The notes below the pieces were generated by a model, which saw only the letters and a program-made list of their open reading frames with translations, had not been told where the DNA came from and did no database searches. From Marivita geojedonensis (GTDB lineage Bacteria; Pseudomonadota; Alphaproteobacteria; Rhodobacterales; Rhodobacteraceae), in contig NZ_JFKC01000016.1 of NCBI RefSeq assembly GCF_002115805.1, positions 19,912 to 83,911 of the forward strand: DNA of 64,000 nucleotides, given 5' to 3'. Numbering within the stretch: the stretch's first letter is position 1; the number at the start of each line of letters is the position of its first letter. The position numbers and the translations under genes were made by a program. Below are positions 54,730-63,765 of this stretch, one piece after another.

Positions 54730-54773
54730 GTTTCCGTCAACGGAAACGGACGGATGCGTCGACGCATCCGTCC
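54730..54773 (-). repeat. paired-hairpin element after the dehydrogenase gene
   Basis: In minus-strand order a perfect 26-bp palindrome with half-site GGACGGATGCGTC (54748-54773) is followed directly by GTTTCCG/CGGAAAC with loop TTGA (54730-54747). It begins seven bases after the stop at 54781. It shares GATGC-GTCGA-GCATC and TTTCCG-TTGA-CGGAAA with the element at 47203. Confidence 0.75.
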
Positions 54774-54780
54774 CTTCGGA

Positions 54781-55653
54781 TCACCCCATCGCGCGCAGGC
54801 GTTTGATCAGGCTGGATGTGTCCCAGCGCCCACCACCAAGCTTCTGCACATCCTTGTAGAACTGATCGACCAGCGCCGTCACCGGCAGCGATGCGCCAAC
54901 CTCATCAGCCGTATCCAGGCAGATGCCCAGATCCTTGCGCATCCAGTCGACGGCGAAGCCGTGATCGAACTTGTCGTCGATCATGGTCTCATAGCGGTTC
55001 GACATCTGCCACGACCCGGCCGCTCCCTGGCTGATCACCTCGACGACAGCACGGCCATCCAGCCCTGCCTTTTCGGCAAAATGCAAGGCTTCGCTCAGAC
55101 CCTGCACCAGACCCGCAATTGCGATCTGGTTGCACATCTTCGTCATCTGACCCGCACCGCTCTCCCCGATGCGGCGGCAGATTCGGGCATAGGCATCGAT
55201 GATCGGCTCCGCCTTGTCATAGGCCGGCTGGTCTCCGCCACACATCACGGACAGCACGCCATTTTCCGCCCCGGCCTGACCGCCGGAAATCGGCGCATCT
55301 ACAAAGGCGATCCCCCTGTCGGATGCGGCATCATAAAGCTCCCGCGTGACTTTCGCGGACACCGTGGTGTGATCCACGAAAATACTGCCGTCGCCCATAC
55401 CCGCAAAGGCGCCGTCCTCTCCGACGCACACGCTGCGCAGATCATCGTCATTGCCCACGCAGGACATCACGAACTCACACCCCGCAGCCGCCTCCCGCGG
55501 GGTCGCTGCGTGGGACCCGCCATATTCGGCGGCCCATGCTTCGGCCTTGGCCGCTGTGCGGTTGTAAACGGTCACCTCGTGACCGGCCTTCACCAAATGG
55601 CCCGCCATCGGATAGCCCATGACGCCCAAACCCAAGAATGCCACCTTTGCCAT
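54781..55653 (-). CDS. 3-hydroxyisobutyrate dehydrogenase-family NAD(P) oxidoreductase
   Basis: A 290-residue beta-hydroxyacid dehydrogenase. The N-terminal Rossmann motif is VAFLGLGVMGYPMAGHLVKAGHEV. FVDAPISGGQAGAENGVLSVMCGG is the substrate-binding block, and GAGQMTKMCNQIAIAGLVQGLSEAL carries the catalytic Lys in the place of the family KxxNN motif (here KMCNQ). The family includes MmsB, GarR and glyoxylate/succinic semialdehyde reductases; the substrate is undetermined. It is divergent from the penicillin-acylase gene. Confidence 0.88.
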   Translation of the reverse strand: MAKVAFLGLGVMGYPMAGHLVKAGHEVTVYNRTAAKAEAWAAEYGGSHAATPREAAAGCEFVMSCVGNDDDLRSVCVGEDGAFAGMGDGSIFVDHTTVSAKVTRELYDAASDRGIAFVDAPISGGQAGAENGVLSVMCGGDQPAYDKAEPIIDAYARICRRIGESGAGQMTKMCNQIAIAGLVQGLSEALHFAEKAGLDGRAVVEVISQGAAGSWQMSNRYETMIDDKFDHGFAVDWMRKDLGICLDTADEVGASLPVTALVDQFYKDVQKLGGGRWDTSSLIKRLRAMG

Positions 55654-55800
55654 GCCGCGTGCTCCCTCTCAGTTCTCTCACGGTAAATCTCTGCCGCCTT
55701 TACCTGACGCTGCACCGCCCCCTTGGCAAGGGGCTGCGTGTTCGGTAGGGGCTTTCTGGGCTCCGCTTCGGGGCGTTTCGTGTTGAAAGGTAAAGGCGAC

Positions 55801-58266
55801 GTGGCGCTGATTTTCAGAGCATTGGTCTGGCTGACGACTGCCCTGCTCGGTCTGTCGGTCATCACCGTTGTGACGGTCTATTACCTCGCCTCGCGCTCAC
55901 TGCCGGACTACGACAAGACAATCGCCGTTCCCGGCCTGACGGGGGATGTAGAGATCGTTCGGGACAATTCCGGTGTCCCGCATATCTTCCCCTCGTCCGA
56001 CCGGGATGCGTTCTTTGCCCTCGGCTATGCCCATGCTCAGGACCGGCTCTGGCAAATGACGCTGATGCGCCGAACCGCGCAGGGGCGTCTTTCAGAGCTG
56101 TTTGGCCCGCGCACAGTGGAAACCGACAAACTGCTCCGTCGCCTCGACCTCTACCCCCGCGCGGTGCAGTCGGTCTCGTCACAGGATGCGCGCACGCTCG
56201 ACGCGCTCGAAGCCTACGCCGCCGGTGTCAACGCCCGGATCACCGAAATCAACCGCGACAGCCTTGGCCGCGGCGCGCCCGAGTTTTTCGTGTTCAACGC
56301 GCCGCTTGCCCCTTGGCAGCCTGCGGATTCGATCGCGCTCGTGAAACTGATGGCGCTGCAACTGTCCAGCCACCTGAAGGAAGAGGTGCTCAGAGCGCGC
56401 ACATCGCTGCTGTTGCCCGACGAAAACCGACTGGCCGACCTTCTTCCCGACATCCCCGGTCAGGGCGTGGCCGCGCTGCCCGAATACGCGTCACTGGTGC
56501 CCGCCATACCGGACACGACGCGTTTCGCCGAAGCGCGTCCTGAACCGCCCTTCTGGCCAGTGGCCGACCGTGGCCTGGCCGGCGCGTCGAATGCCTGGGC
56601 CGCAGATGCCTCGCGCTCGGCCACCGGATCGACGCTGATGGCCAATGATCCGCACCTCGAGTTCACGGCCCCGGCAACCTGGTACCTCGCACGACTGCAA
56701 CTGTCGTCCGGCGGTGTCATCGGTGCGACCATCCCCGGCATTCCGGCAGTCATGGCGGGGCGCTCCGAATCCATCGCATGGGGCGTGACCTCGTCCTATC
56801 TCGATGATCAGGACGTGTTCATCGAAGAAATCAACCCGGACAATCGCGAGCAGTACCGGACGCCGAACGGATTCAAGGACTTCGCCACCCGGCGCTCGAT
56901 CATCGAGATCAAGGATTCCGAGCCGGTCACGCTCACTCTGCGCTGGACGGACAATGGACCGGTGCTGCCGACAACCCAGTTCGATCTCGGAACGATCACC
57001 CCACCCGGCCATGTCACGGCGCTCAGCTGGACCGCACTCAGCGCGCGGGACACTTCGATGTCGGCGGCCATCGGACTGATGTATGCCCAATCGGTGAACG
57101 AGGCCCTTGAGGCATCGAAAGCCTACATCGCGCCGTCCCAGAATGTCACCGTCATCGACGCCAACAGCATCGCAATGAAACTCGTGGGCGCCATGCCCCG
57201 ACGCGACGCCGCGCACCAAAGCCAGGGCCGGCTGCCCAGCCTCGGATGGCGGGCCGAGAACCGCTGGCAGGGCGTGTTCCCCGACGATTCGAACCCGGTT
57301 TTCCTAAACCCGACCGGTGGCATCGTCGGCAACACCAACAACAAGATCGTCGACCGCCCCTTCCCGCTGCATGTCAGCTTCGACTGGGGCGACAGCCAGC
57401 GGGTCATGCGATGGCAGGGGCTGATGCAGGGCCGCGAGGTCCACACCCGCGACAGCTTTATCGAAGCGCAACTCGACACCGTTTCGATCACCGCTCGCGC
57501 GCTTCTGCCGCTGATTGGCGCAGACCTGTGGTTCACCGGCGAGGCCGCGCCTGATGGCACACCGGAACGACTGCGCCAGCGCGCGCTTGAGCTGCTCGCA
57601 AACTGGAACGGCGAGATGAACGAGCATCTTCCCGAGCCGCTGATCTACACCGCCTGGCTGCGGGCCTTGCAGGAACGCCTGATCCGCGACGATCTTGGCC
57701 CCCTTGCATCCGAATTCACCCGCGTCGAACCTCTGTTCATCGAACGCGTCTACCGGGATGTCGCCGGCGCCAGCGCGTGGTGCGATATCCTGCGCTCTGC
57801 CGCCGAGGAAACCTGCACGGACATTGCCCGTCTTGCTCTCGACGACGCGCTGATCTGGATTTCCGAGACCTACGGAACGGCGCTGGAATCCCTGCGCTGG
57901 GGCGACGCCCATCAGGCCACCCATGACCATCCGGTACTGGGCGATGTCCCGATCCTGCGCTACTTCGTAAACATCCGGCAAAGCACCTCTGGTGGCGACC
58001 ACACGCTGATGCGCGGGCGCAGTTCAGGGGAAGGACCGAACCCGTTCCTGAACGTCCACGGTGCAGCCTATCGCGGGGTGTATGATTTTGCCGATCCTGA
58101 CAGTTCGGTTTTCATTCTTTCCACCGGCCAGTCCGGTCACTTCCTGTCGCGCCATTATGACAACCTTGGCATCCTGTGGCGGCGCGGAGAATATATTCCG
58201 ATGTCGCTGGACGCCGATCTGGCCCGCGCGGCCTCGGTGGGTGTCACGCGTCTGGTGCGGGAATAA
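55801..58266 (+). CDS. penicillin acylase family Ntn-hydrolase
   Basis: An 821-residue exported amidase that should self-cleave into alpha and beta subunits. A membrane or signal helix (LTTALLGLSVITVVTVYYLA) is followed by the alpha region with GYAHAQDRLWQM. The beta-subunit nucleophile is Ser263 in GASNAWAAD; Asn in LVGNTNNKI-like IVGNTNNK and the oxyanion segment SSYLDDQDVF follow. Substrates of the family include penicillins, N-acyl amino acids and acyl-homoserine lactones; which of these is not shown. A GTG start at 55801 with AAGGT upstream is preferred; the frame is open to 55723. Confidence 0.88.
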   Translation: MALIFRALVWLTTALLGLSVITVVTVYYLASRSLPDYDKTIAVPGLTGDVEIVRDNSGVPHIFPSSDRDAFFALGYAHAQDRLWQMTLMRRTAQGRLSELFGPRTVETDKLLRRLDLYPRAVQSVSSQDARTLDALEAYAAGVNARITEINRDSLGRGAPEFFVFNAPLAPWQPADSIALVKLMALQLSSHLKEEVLRARTSLLLPDENRLADLLPDIPGQGVAALPEYASLVPAIPDTTRFAEARPEPPFWPVADRGLAGASNAWAADASRSATGSTLMANDPHLEFTAPATWYLARLQLSSGGVIGATIPGIPAVMAGRSESIAWGVTSSYLDDQDVFIEEINPDNREQYRTPNGFKDFATRRSIIEIKDSEPVTLTLRWTDNGPVLPTTQFDLGTITPPGHVTALSWTALSARDTSMSAAIGLMYAQSVNEALEASKAYIAPSQNVTVIDANSIAMKLVGAMPRRDAAHQSQGRLPSLGWRAENRWQGVFPDDSNPVFLNPTGGIVGNTNNKIVDRPFPLHVSFDWGDSQRVMRWQGLMQGREVHTRDSFIEAQLDTVSITARALLPLIGADLWFTGEAAPDGTPERLRQRALELLANWNGEMNEHLPEPLIYTAWLRALQERLIRDDLGPLASEFTRVEPLFIERVYRDVAGASAWCDILRSAAEETCTDIARLALDDALIWISETYGTALESLRWGDAHQATHDHPVLGDVPILRYFVNIRQSTSGGDHTLMRGRSSGEGPNPFLNVHGAAYRGVYDFADPDSSVFILSTGQSGHFLSRHYDNLGILWRRGEYIPMSLDADLARAASVGVTRLVRE

Positions 58267-58289
58267 ACCTGTCTCAGCGCCAACTGATG

Positions 58290-59564
58290 TCAGAGCGTTT
58301 CGAACTGCCGCGCGTCCTTTGCTGACCAGCGCACACGCAGCGTGTACCCGGTCTCGTCCTGGGTCTCTTCCTCGACAAGACCCTTGTCGAACAGCCACGC
58401 CCGTTTCCGACCCTCGCCGAACTCCAGATGCACGCTGTCTTCCCGCCGCTCCCCTTCAAGCGCCGCGTTGACTGCGGACAGAAGCGGCTCCAAACCTTCG
58501 CCGGTCAGTGCGGACGTGGCAAAGACCGCGGGATCACGGTCAGCCCGTGCCTGCGCGGCGCTCCGGTCCTCAGCGTCCATCGCGTCGATTTTGTTCCAGA
58601 CCTCGATCATCGGCGTGGTGTCGGTTACGCCCAGTGATGACAGGATGTCGTGCACATCCTTTGCCTGTTCCTCGGTCTCCGCATGGCTGATGTCGCGGAC
58701 ATGCAGAATCAGATCCGCAGCCAGAACCTCTTCCAGCGTGGCGCGGAACGCGGCCACCAGTTCGGTGGGCAGATCACTGATGAAACCCACCGTATCCGAA
58801 AGGATCACCTCAGGGCCATCGGGCAGCCGGACCGCCCGCATGGTTGGGTCGAGCGTCGCAAAAAGCATGTCCTTGGCCATGACTTCGGCCCCGGTCAGCC
58901 GGTTGAACAGCGTGGACTTGCCAGCGTTGGTGTACCCCACCAGTGCAACAATCGGATACGGCACCTTGGCGCGGGCCGCGCGATGCAGGCCACGGGTCTT
59001 GACGACTTTGTCCAACTGCCGGCGCAGACGCACAAGCTGGTCGTCAATGGCGCGGCGGTCGGCCTCGATCTGCGTCTCACCGGGACCGCCGACGAATCCC
59101 AATCCACCGCGCTGCCGTTCAAGGTGCGTCCACGCCCGCACAAGACGCGTCCGCTGATAGCTGAGCGCCGCCATCTCGACCTGTAAAACCCCTTCCCGGG
59201 TTGCCGCTCGGTCACTGAAGATTTCGAGGATCAGCCCGGTCCGATCAAGAAGTTTGACCCCCCACGCTTTCTCGAGATTGCGCTGCTGCACCGGGGTCAC
59301 CGGGCCATCGACCAGGACCAGTTCGATTTCCTGCTCTTTGAAGACCGCCGCAAGCTCGTCGATCTTGCCGCTTCCGAACAGCGCGCCGGGTTGCGGTTTG
59401 GGAAGTCGGACAACGTCGCTGCCAATCACGTCTAGCCCCGGGAGGGCTGCCGCCAATGCCACAGCTTCGGCCAAGGCCGGTTGTGCCGCACGCCGGGTGC
59501 GGTCACTGGTGATGTCGGGATGCAGGACCCAGGCCCGGGTCACATGCGCCTTGTGTTCTTTCAA
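58290..59564 (-). CDS. hflX: GTPase HflX
   Basis: A 424-residue ribosome-associated GTPase that splits stalled or hibernating 70S ribosomes. An N-terminal HflX domain (residues 1-190, including [12 protein letters not shown]) precedes the G domain: G1 [13 protein letters not shown]3 [10 protein letters not shown] and G4 NKIDAMD. It overlaps the hfq stop by four bases, the classical hfq-hflX coupling. Confidence 0.96.
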   Translation of the reverse strand: MKEHKAHVTRAWVLHPDITSDRTRRAAQPALAEAVALAAALPGLDVIGSDVVRLPKPQPGALFGSGKIDELAAVFKEQEIELVLVDGPVTPVQQRNLEKAWGVKLLDRTGLILEIFSDRAATREGVLQVEMAALSYQRTRLVRAWTHLERQRGGLGFVGGPGETQIEADRRAIDDQLVRLRRQLDKVVKTRGLHRAARAKVPYPIVALVGYTNAGKSTLFNRLTGAEVMAKDMLFATLDPTMRAVRLPDGPEVILSDTVGFISDLPTELVAAFRATLEEVLAADLILHVRDISHAETEEQAKDVHDILSSLGVTDTTPMIEVWNKIDAMDAEDRSAAQARADRDPAVFATSALTGEGLEPLLSAVNAALEGERREDSVHLEFGEGRKRAWLFDKGLVEEETQDETGYTLRVRWSAKDARQFETL

Positions 59565-59800
59565 GCTTCGCCTTCGCCGTCGTAAAGATTGATCGGCTGG
59601 GCTGGCATGATCGTCGAGATGGCATGCTTGTAGACAAGCTGGGACTGTCCATCGCGACGCAGAAGCACACAGAAATTGTCAAACCAGGTGATCACGCCCT
59701 GCAATTTGACACCATTAATCAGAAATACGGTCACGGGCACCTTGGTTTTGCGGACGTGATTGAGAAACGCGTCCTGAAGGTTCTGCTTATCAGATGCCAT
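59561..59800 (-). CDS. hfq: RNA chaperone Hfq
   Basis: A 79-residue hexameric Sm-like protein that pairs small RNAs with mRNAs. The Sm1 motif is [19 protein letters not shown] and Sm2 is [13 protein letters not shown], with the YKHA signature. The length and lack of a long C-terminal tail are normal for Alphaproteobacteria. About 120 bp separate it from trkH upstream on the same strand, with an AAATTCC/GGAATTT inverted repeat at about 59875-59902. Confidence 0.97.
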   Translation of the reverse strand: MASDKQNLQDAFLNHVRKTKVPVTVFLINGVKLQGVITWFDNFCVLLRRDGQSQLVYKHAISTIMPAQPINLYDGEGEA

Positions 59801-59922
59801 AAAAATTGCCTTTGTTCTTGCTCTTGTCGCGCCGATGCAGGTGATTTGGCCTCACTATGTCGCGGGGTTCACGTAAATTCCAGAGGAAAAACAAGGAATT
59901 TCCGTATCCAGCCTGGAAAGGC

Positions 59923-61437
59923 TCAGTCGCGCCAGAGATCCGGCGTCAAAATAACCACAAGCGCCAGCATTTCCAATCGCCCCATCATCATCGCCAGTGA
60001 CAGGATCACCTTCGGTCCGGGCCCCAGTTCCAGCAGCGTCAAGCGGCCCGCCTCGACGACGCTGATCAGCGGCCCGCAATTGGACAGGCTGGCCACGGCA
60101 AGCACAAGTGACTGCTCGAACGGGATGTTGAACGCCGCCAGCGCCACCGTTGTCGCCGCCAGAGTGATCGCGAAGATCATGAAGAACACCCAGGCAATGA
60201 ACGCCCCTTCGCGCCGCGTGCGCCGTGACACGAGCCCCGAACGCCCCACCGAAGACGGATGCACCAGCCGATCCACCTCGCGCATCCCGTTGACGATCAG
60301 CGCAAAAACCCGAAGCAGTTTGACCCCGCCCGCTGTCGTCGCCACGCCGCCACCGATCAGTGCCAACCCCATAAGGATCAAGCCGGGCGTATCCAGCCCC
60401 GACCAGGCCTGCGCGTCCACCCAGTCGACACTGGAAAAACCATGTGTTGTCAGAAAAGACAGAACCGTAAAAGCCGACCCCCAGAAAGCGCGCGCGGCGG
60501 CGGTAAAGTTGTTCTGGTCGCCGATATCCAGAGCCGCCACGAAATGGCGCAGAAGCAGCAGAAGCGGCACGAGCAAAACGATGGCCAGCCCCAATCGGAA
60601 CTCCGGATCGTAAAACAGTCCGGATCTCTGGGCCGAACTGCTGTCCTGCGAAAATGTCATCCGCGACAGGGCAAACAGCAGGAATACGGCCATGATCGCC
60701 TCACCGGCGATACCGCTTCCGCCCCCGGCGGGTCCACCCACCGGCGAAATCCCCGAGGTGGCCATCACGCTCATCGCATGGGTCAAAGCAACAAACGGTG
60801 TGTCGCCGACCACCAGCAGAAGCACCCAGAGCGCCAGCGTCAGCAACGCATAGGTCGGCGCCAGCACCGCCGCGCTGCGCGCCAGCCGGCTTGCCGGGTT
60901 CGACGTATCACGGCGCGCCGCGCCCGCCACGACATCCTGTCCCGGCTCTCCCAGAGAGGTCACTTCGAACCCGCCAAGGTTCAGCGGGGCAAGAATCGCC
61001 GCAGCCGCGACCCACATGAGCAACCCGCCCATCCAGCCCACCTGCGCGCGCCACAGATGCTCGGCCATCGACAACCGTTCCGGCGCAAAAAGCGGCAGGC
61101 CGGTTGTCGACAGGCTCGACACCATTTCGAGATAGGCATTGAGGAAGCTCGTCGTCTGGACCGCCTCATAGAACGGCACCGCAAGAACCGCGGGCACGAT
61201 CACAAAGCTGCCCAGAAGCGCCATCAACTGCCGGATCGCATTGCGGTTGTGCGGCCGGTTGGCCAGCGCAAGCCCGATGAGCGTACAGAAGATCAGCCCA
61301 ACCAGCCCCGAATAGAAGAACGACCGCGCATCGTGGAAGGCCTCGGCCCAGAGCGCCACCGCCGCCGGAACGATCATCGATGCCGACGCCAGACCCGTCA
61401 GCAGCAACAACAGCGGCAGGCGATAGAGCAGCGCCAT
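59923..61437 (-). CDS. trkH: Trk-type potassium uptake protein TrkH
   Basis: A 504-residue K+ channel-like membrane subunit with four M1-P-M2 repeats. Selectivity-filter segments appear as SLSTTGLPLF, VMATSGISPVG, FLTTHGFSSVD and SLSNCGPLIS, the Gly in each being the filter residue. It pairs with TrkA, whose gene lies four bases upstream. The third and fourth repeats include the usual gating loop. Confidence 0.93.
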   Translation of the reverse strand: MALLYRLPLLLLLTGLASASMIVPAAVALWAEAFHDARSFFYSGLVGLIFCTLIGLALANRPHNRNAIRQLMALLGSFVIVPAVLAVPFYEAVQTTSFLNAYLEMVSSLSTTGLPLFAPERLSMAEHLWRAQVGWMGGLLMWVAAAAILAPLNLGGFEVTSLGEPGQDVVAGAARRDTSNPASRLARSAAVLAPTYALLTLALWVLLLVVGDTPFVALTHAMSVMATSGISPVGGPAGGGSGIAGEAIMAVFLLFALSRMTFSQDSSSAQRSGLFYDPEFRLGLAIVLLVPLLLLLRHFVAALDIGDQNNFTAAARAFWGSAFTVLSFLTTHGFSSVDWVDAQAWSGLDTPGLILMGLALIGGGVATTAGGVKLLRVFALIVNGMREVDRLVHPSSVGRSGLVSRRTRREGAFIAWVFFMIFAITLAATTVALAAFNIPFEQSLVLAVASLSNCGPLISVVEAGRLTLLELGPGPKVILSLAMMMGRLEMLALVVILTPDLWRD

Positions 61438-61441
61438 CGGA

Positions 61442-62818
61442 TCAGAAGAAGTCGATCGACACCTGAAGCAGGCGTTCGACCTCCGGCACGTCCTTGGCCA
61501 GCGTGAAGAGAACCACCTGATCCCCCTCCTCGATCACCATCGCTCCGGTCGGACGCTTGACCTTGCCCGCCTTGCGCACCGCGCCGACGATCACGCCTTC
61601 CGGGAAATCGATGTCGCGCAGCTTCTGGCCCGCCATCGGCGAGGTTGACAGCACCTCCGCCTCGATCACCTCGGCCTCGGCATCGCCAATGGAATAGACC
61701 GCGCGCACACGCCCATGCCGGAAGTGGCGCAGGATCGAGCTGACCGTGACCGAGCGCGGGTTGATATAGGCGTCGATCCCCAGCGGCTCCATCAGCGGCT
61801 CCAGCGTCGGATCGTTGATCAGGGCAATCGCCATGCGGCAGCCTTCGGACTTGGCCCGCACCGCCGCCAGCATGTTGGTCTTGTCGTCATCGGTCACACA
61901 GAGTACCGCATCCGCGCGCTCGATATTGGCCTCTGACAAAAGCGACACGTCCAACCCGTCGCCATTGAGGACAATCGTCCGCTCCAGCGCCTCAGCCGCG
62001 CGTTCCGCGATCTTGCGGTTGCGCTCGATCACCTTGACGCGCACCCGGTCGGCGCGCTGCTCAAGCTCTCTGGCGACCATCAGACCCACATTGCCGCCGC
62101 CGACAATCACCACCCGCTCCTGCTTGCGATGGGTCTTGCCGAAAATCTCCAGCGTCCGGCGCACGTCCTCGTTATGGGCCATCACATAGCAGGAATCGCC
62201 CGCGAACAGCTGGTCTCCCGATTCCGGTGCAAAGAGCGTACCCTCACGGCGGATGCCCACCACGATGCTCCGCAGGGTCGAGAACAGGTCCGTCAACTGC
62301 TTCAGCGGCGTGTTCACGATCGGGCAGTCGTCGTCGATGGTCAGACCCATCAGCGCTGCCTCGCCATCGAGAAACTTTTCCGTGTCAAACGCCGCCGGCG
62401 CGTTCAGCCGCTGCAATGCCGCCTCCGCCACCTCCATCTCGGGGCTGATCACCACGTCGATGGGCATGTGATCGCGGCGGTAGAGATCGGAATAGATTGC
62501 CGTCAGATAGGATTTCGAGCGCAGCCGCGCGATCTTGCGCGGGATCGAGAACACCGAATGCGCCACCTGACAGGTCACCATGTTGACCTCGTCCGAATAG
62601 GTGGCGGCAATGATCATGTCCGCGTCGCGCGCGCCCGCCTGGTCCAGCACATCCGGATAGGACGCGAACCCCGCGATCCCCTGCACATCGAGCGCATCGG
62701 TCGCCCGGCGCACCAGTTCGGGGTTGTTGTCCACAACGGTGACGTCATTACGCTCCCCCGAGAGGTGCCGCGCGATCTGCCAGCCGACCTGACCTGCTCC
62801 GCAGATGATAACCTTCAT
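61442..62818 (-). CDS. trkA: Trk system potassium transporter peripheral subunit TrkA
   Basis: A 458-residue cytoplasmic regulator of TrkH made of two RCK halves. The NAD-binding motifs are VIICGAGQVGWQIARHL (residues 2-18) and VVIVGGGNVGLMVAREL (about 232-248). Each is followed by a TrkA_C domain. ATP or NADH binding opens the channel. Transcribed with trkH; no ntr regulator genes lie upstream in the window. Confidence 0.96.
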   Translation of the reverse strand: MKVIICGAGQVGWQIARHLSGERNDVTVVDNNPELVRRATDALDVQGIAGFASYPDVLDQAGARDADMIIAATYSDEVNMVTCQVAHSVFSIPRKIARLRSKSYLTAIYSDLYRRDHMPIDVVISPEMEVAEAALQRLNAPAAFDTEKFLDGEAALMGLTIDDDCPIVNTPLKQLTDLFSTLRSIVVGIRREGTLFAPESGDQLFAGDSCYVMAHNEDVRRTLEIFGKTHRKQERVVIVGGGNVGLMVARELEQRADRVRVKVIERNRKIAERAAEALERTIVLNGDGLDVSLLSEANIERADAVLCVTDDDKTNMLAAVRAKSEGCRMAIALINDPTLEPLMEPLGIDAYINPRSVTVSSILRHFRHGRVRAVYSIGDAEAEVIEAEVLSTSPMAGQKLRDIDFPEGVIVGAVRKAGKVKRPTGAMVIEEGDQVVLFTLAKDVPEVERLLQVSIDFF

Positions 62819-63014
62819 GTCCCGCAGCCCGACGCCGGGCCCCTTGGCTGTGTCGCAGCCTTCTCAATGGCAGAGGTCCGGGATGGGGTCAATTGCGCAG
62901 GACATGGCGCCATGCCACCGGACCCCGCCTGTGGCATACGGCACCGGCGCCGCACATGGGGGGCGGCGCGGGCACTGATACAAACCGGTTGGGGCTGTCG
63001 CCCCGGAGAACGCT

Positions 63015-63119
63015 TTACTTGTCTTTCTTCCGCACCGTACGCATCACGACGATGTGGATCGCGGCAACCGCACACAGAAACGCGGCAATGGCCATCGGGT
63101 TTTCGAAAATCATACTCAT
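63015..63119 (-). CDS. 34-residue single-span membrane protein
   Basis: MSMIFENPMAIAAFLCAV, continuing AAIHIVVMRTVRKKDK, is a short N-out helix with a basic C-terminus. AGGAG lies eight bases before ATG 63119, a good ribosome site, and the frame ends properly at 63015. It is upstream of trkA on the same strand with about 200 bp between. I recognise no family; its features are those of a real small membrane protein. Confidence 0.6.
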   Translation of the reverse strand: MSMIFENPMAIAAFLCAVAAIHIVVMRTVRKKDK

Positions 63120-63765
63120 GGAAAGGCTCCTGAAAGATGTAAAATCTCCCCCTGCCTAACCACTGTTGCGGGCGAGAATTTGACCCTTGAGCGCCCATTC
63201 TGTGCGGCAGATCCCGTTTTCAGCGCCTTTCGTGGCAAAACTTTGCGGATGCGGAAGGGCTCCATTTTGCGAAAGTCACAGCGCTCACCCGCCATGTGCC
63301 ATCCCAAAGCCATGCGTCCAGCAGGACGACGCGCGCGGGGACGATCCGACCGTCGACTCCCCGGATGTATCCCGCCCCCCACCAAATCGCCGTCACTCCG
63401 CACAACATCGACACGCCGTGCATTGCCGACGCGCGCGGGGACGATCCGCCCGTCGAGTCCCTTGATGTATCCGAAGCCGGTAGGGTGCGTGCTCGCACGC
63501 ACCATGTCTCCAACCAAATCGCCGCCACTCAACACACTATCGACTTGCCGCGTATCGCCGACGCGCGCGGTGGCGATCCGACCGTCGAATCCCTCGATTT
63601 ATCCCGGCCACATCCGAATAAGATCAAAGCGGAGCACTGGCCCAACCAAATCGCCGCCGCGTGGGGGCGCGTCGGCGATGCGCGGCGGGCTGCGCCCGCT
63701 GTTTCGCGCGGATGCCAAAGTCTATGTCCAAAATTCTTCAATTTAATTATAGAATCCTAGAGAGT
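63120..63765. other. 646-bp non-coding region with degenerate repeats
   Basis: From 63120 to 63327 I see nothing identifiable. From 63328 to 63699 the DNA is a repeat array with hairpins, described separately. Composition falls sharply to AT-rich at about 63725, where an incomplete gene ends. Confidence 0.6.
63328..63699. repeat. degenerate tandem repeat array with inverted end
   Basis: A 45-48-bp block beginning GACGCGCGCGG recurs at 63328, 63428 and 63560. It alternates with a block beginning CCAAATCGCC at 63382, 63514 and 63646, giving units of 100 and 132 bp. The longer unit carries a GGTGCGTGC/GCACGCACC hairpin near 63484-63503. The segment at 63667-63685 is an inverted copy (18/19) of 63548-63566, and GCGGGC/GCCCGC follows at 63685-63699. 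Differences between copies are not mainly at third-codon positions, so it does not look like coding repeats. Confidence 0.7.

Noticed and set aside
63328..63699. CRISPR array.
   Set aside because: Units are too long and unequal, repeats are degenerate, spacers are related to one another, and no cas gene is near.
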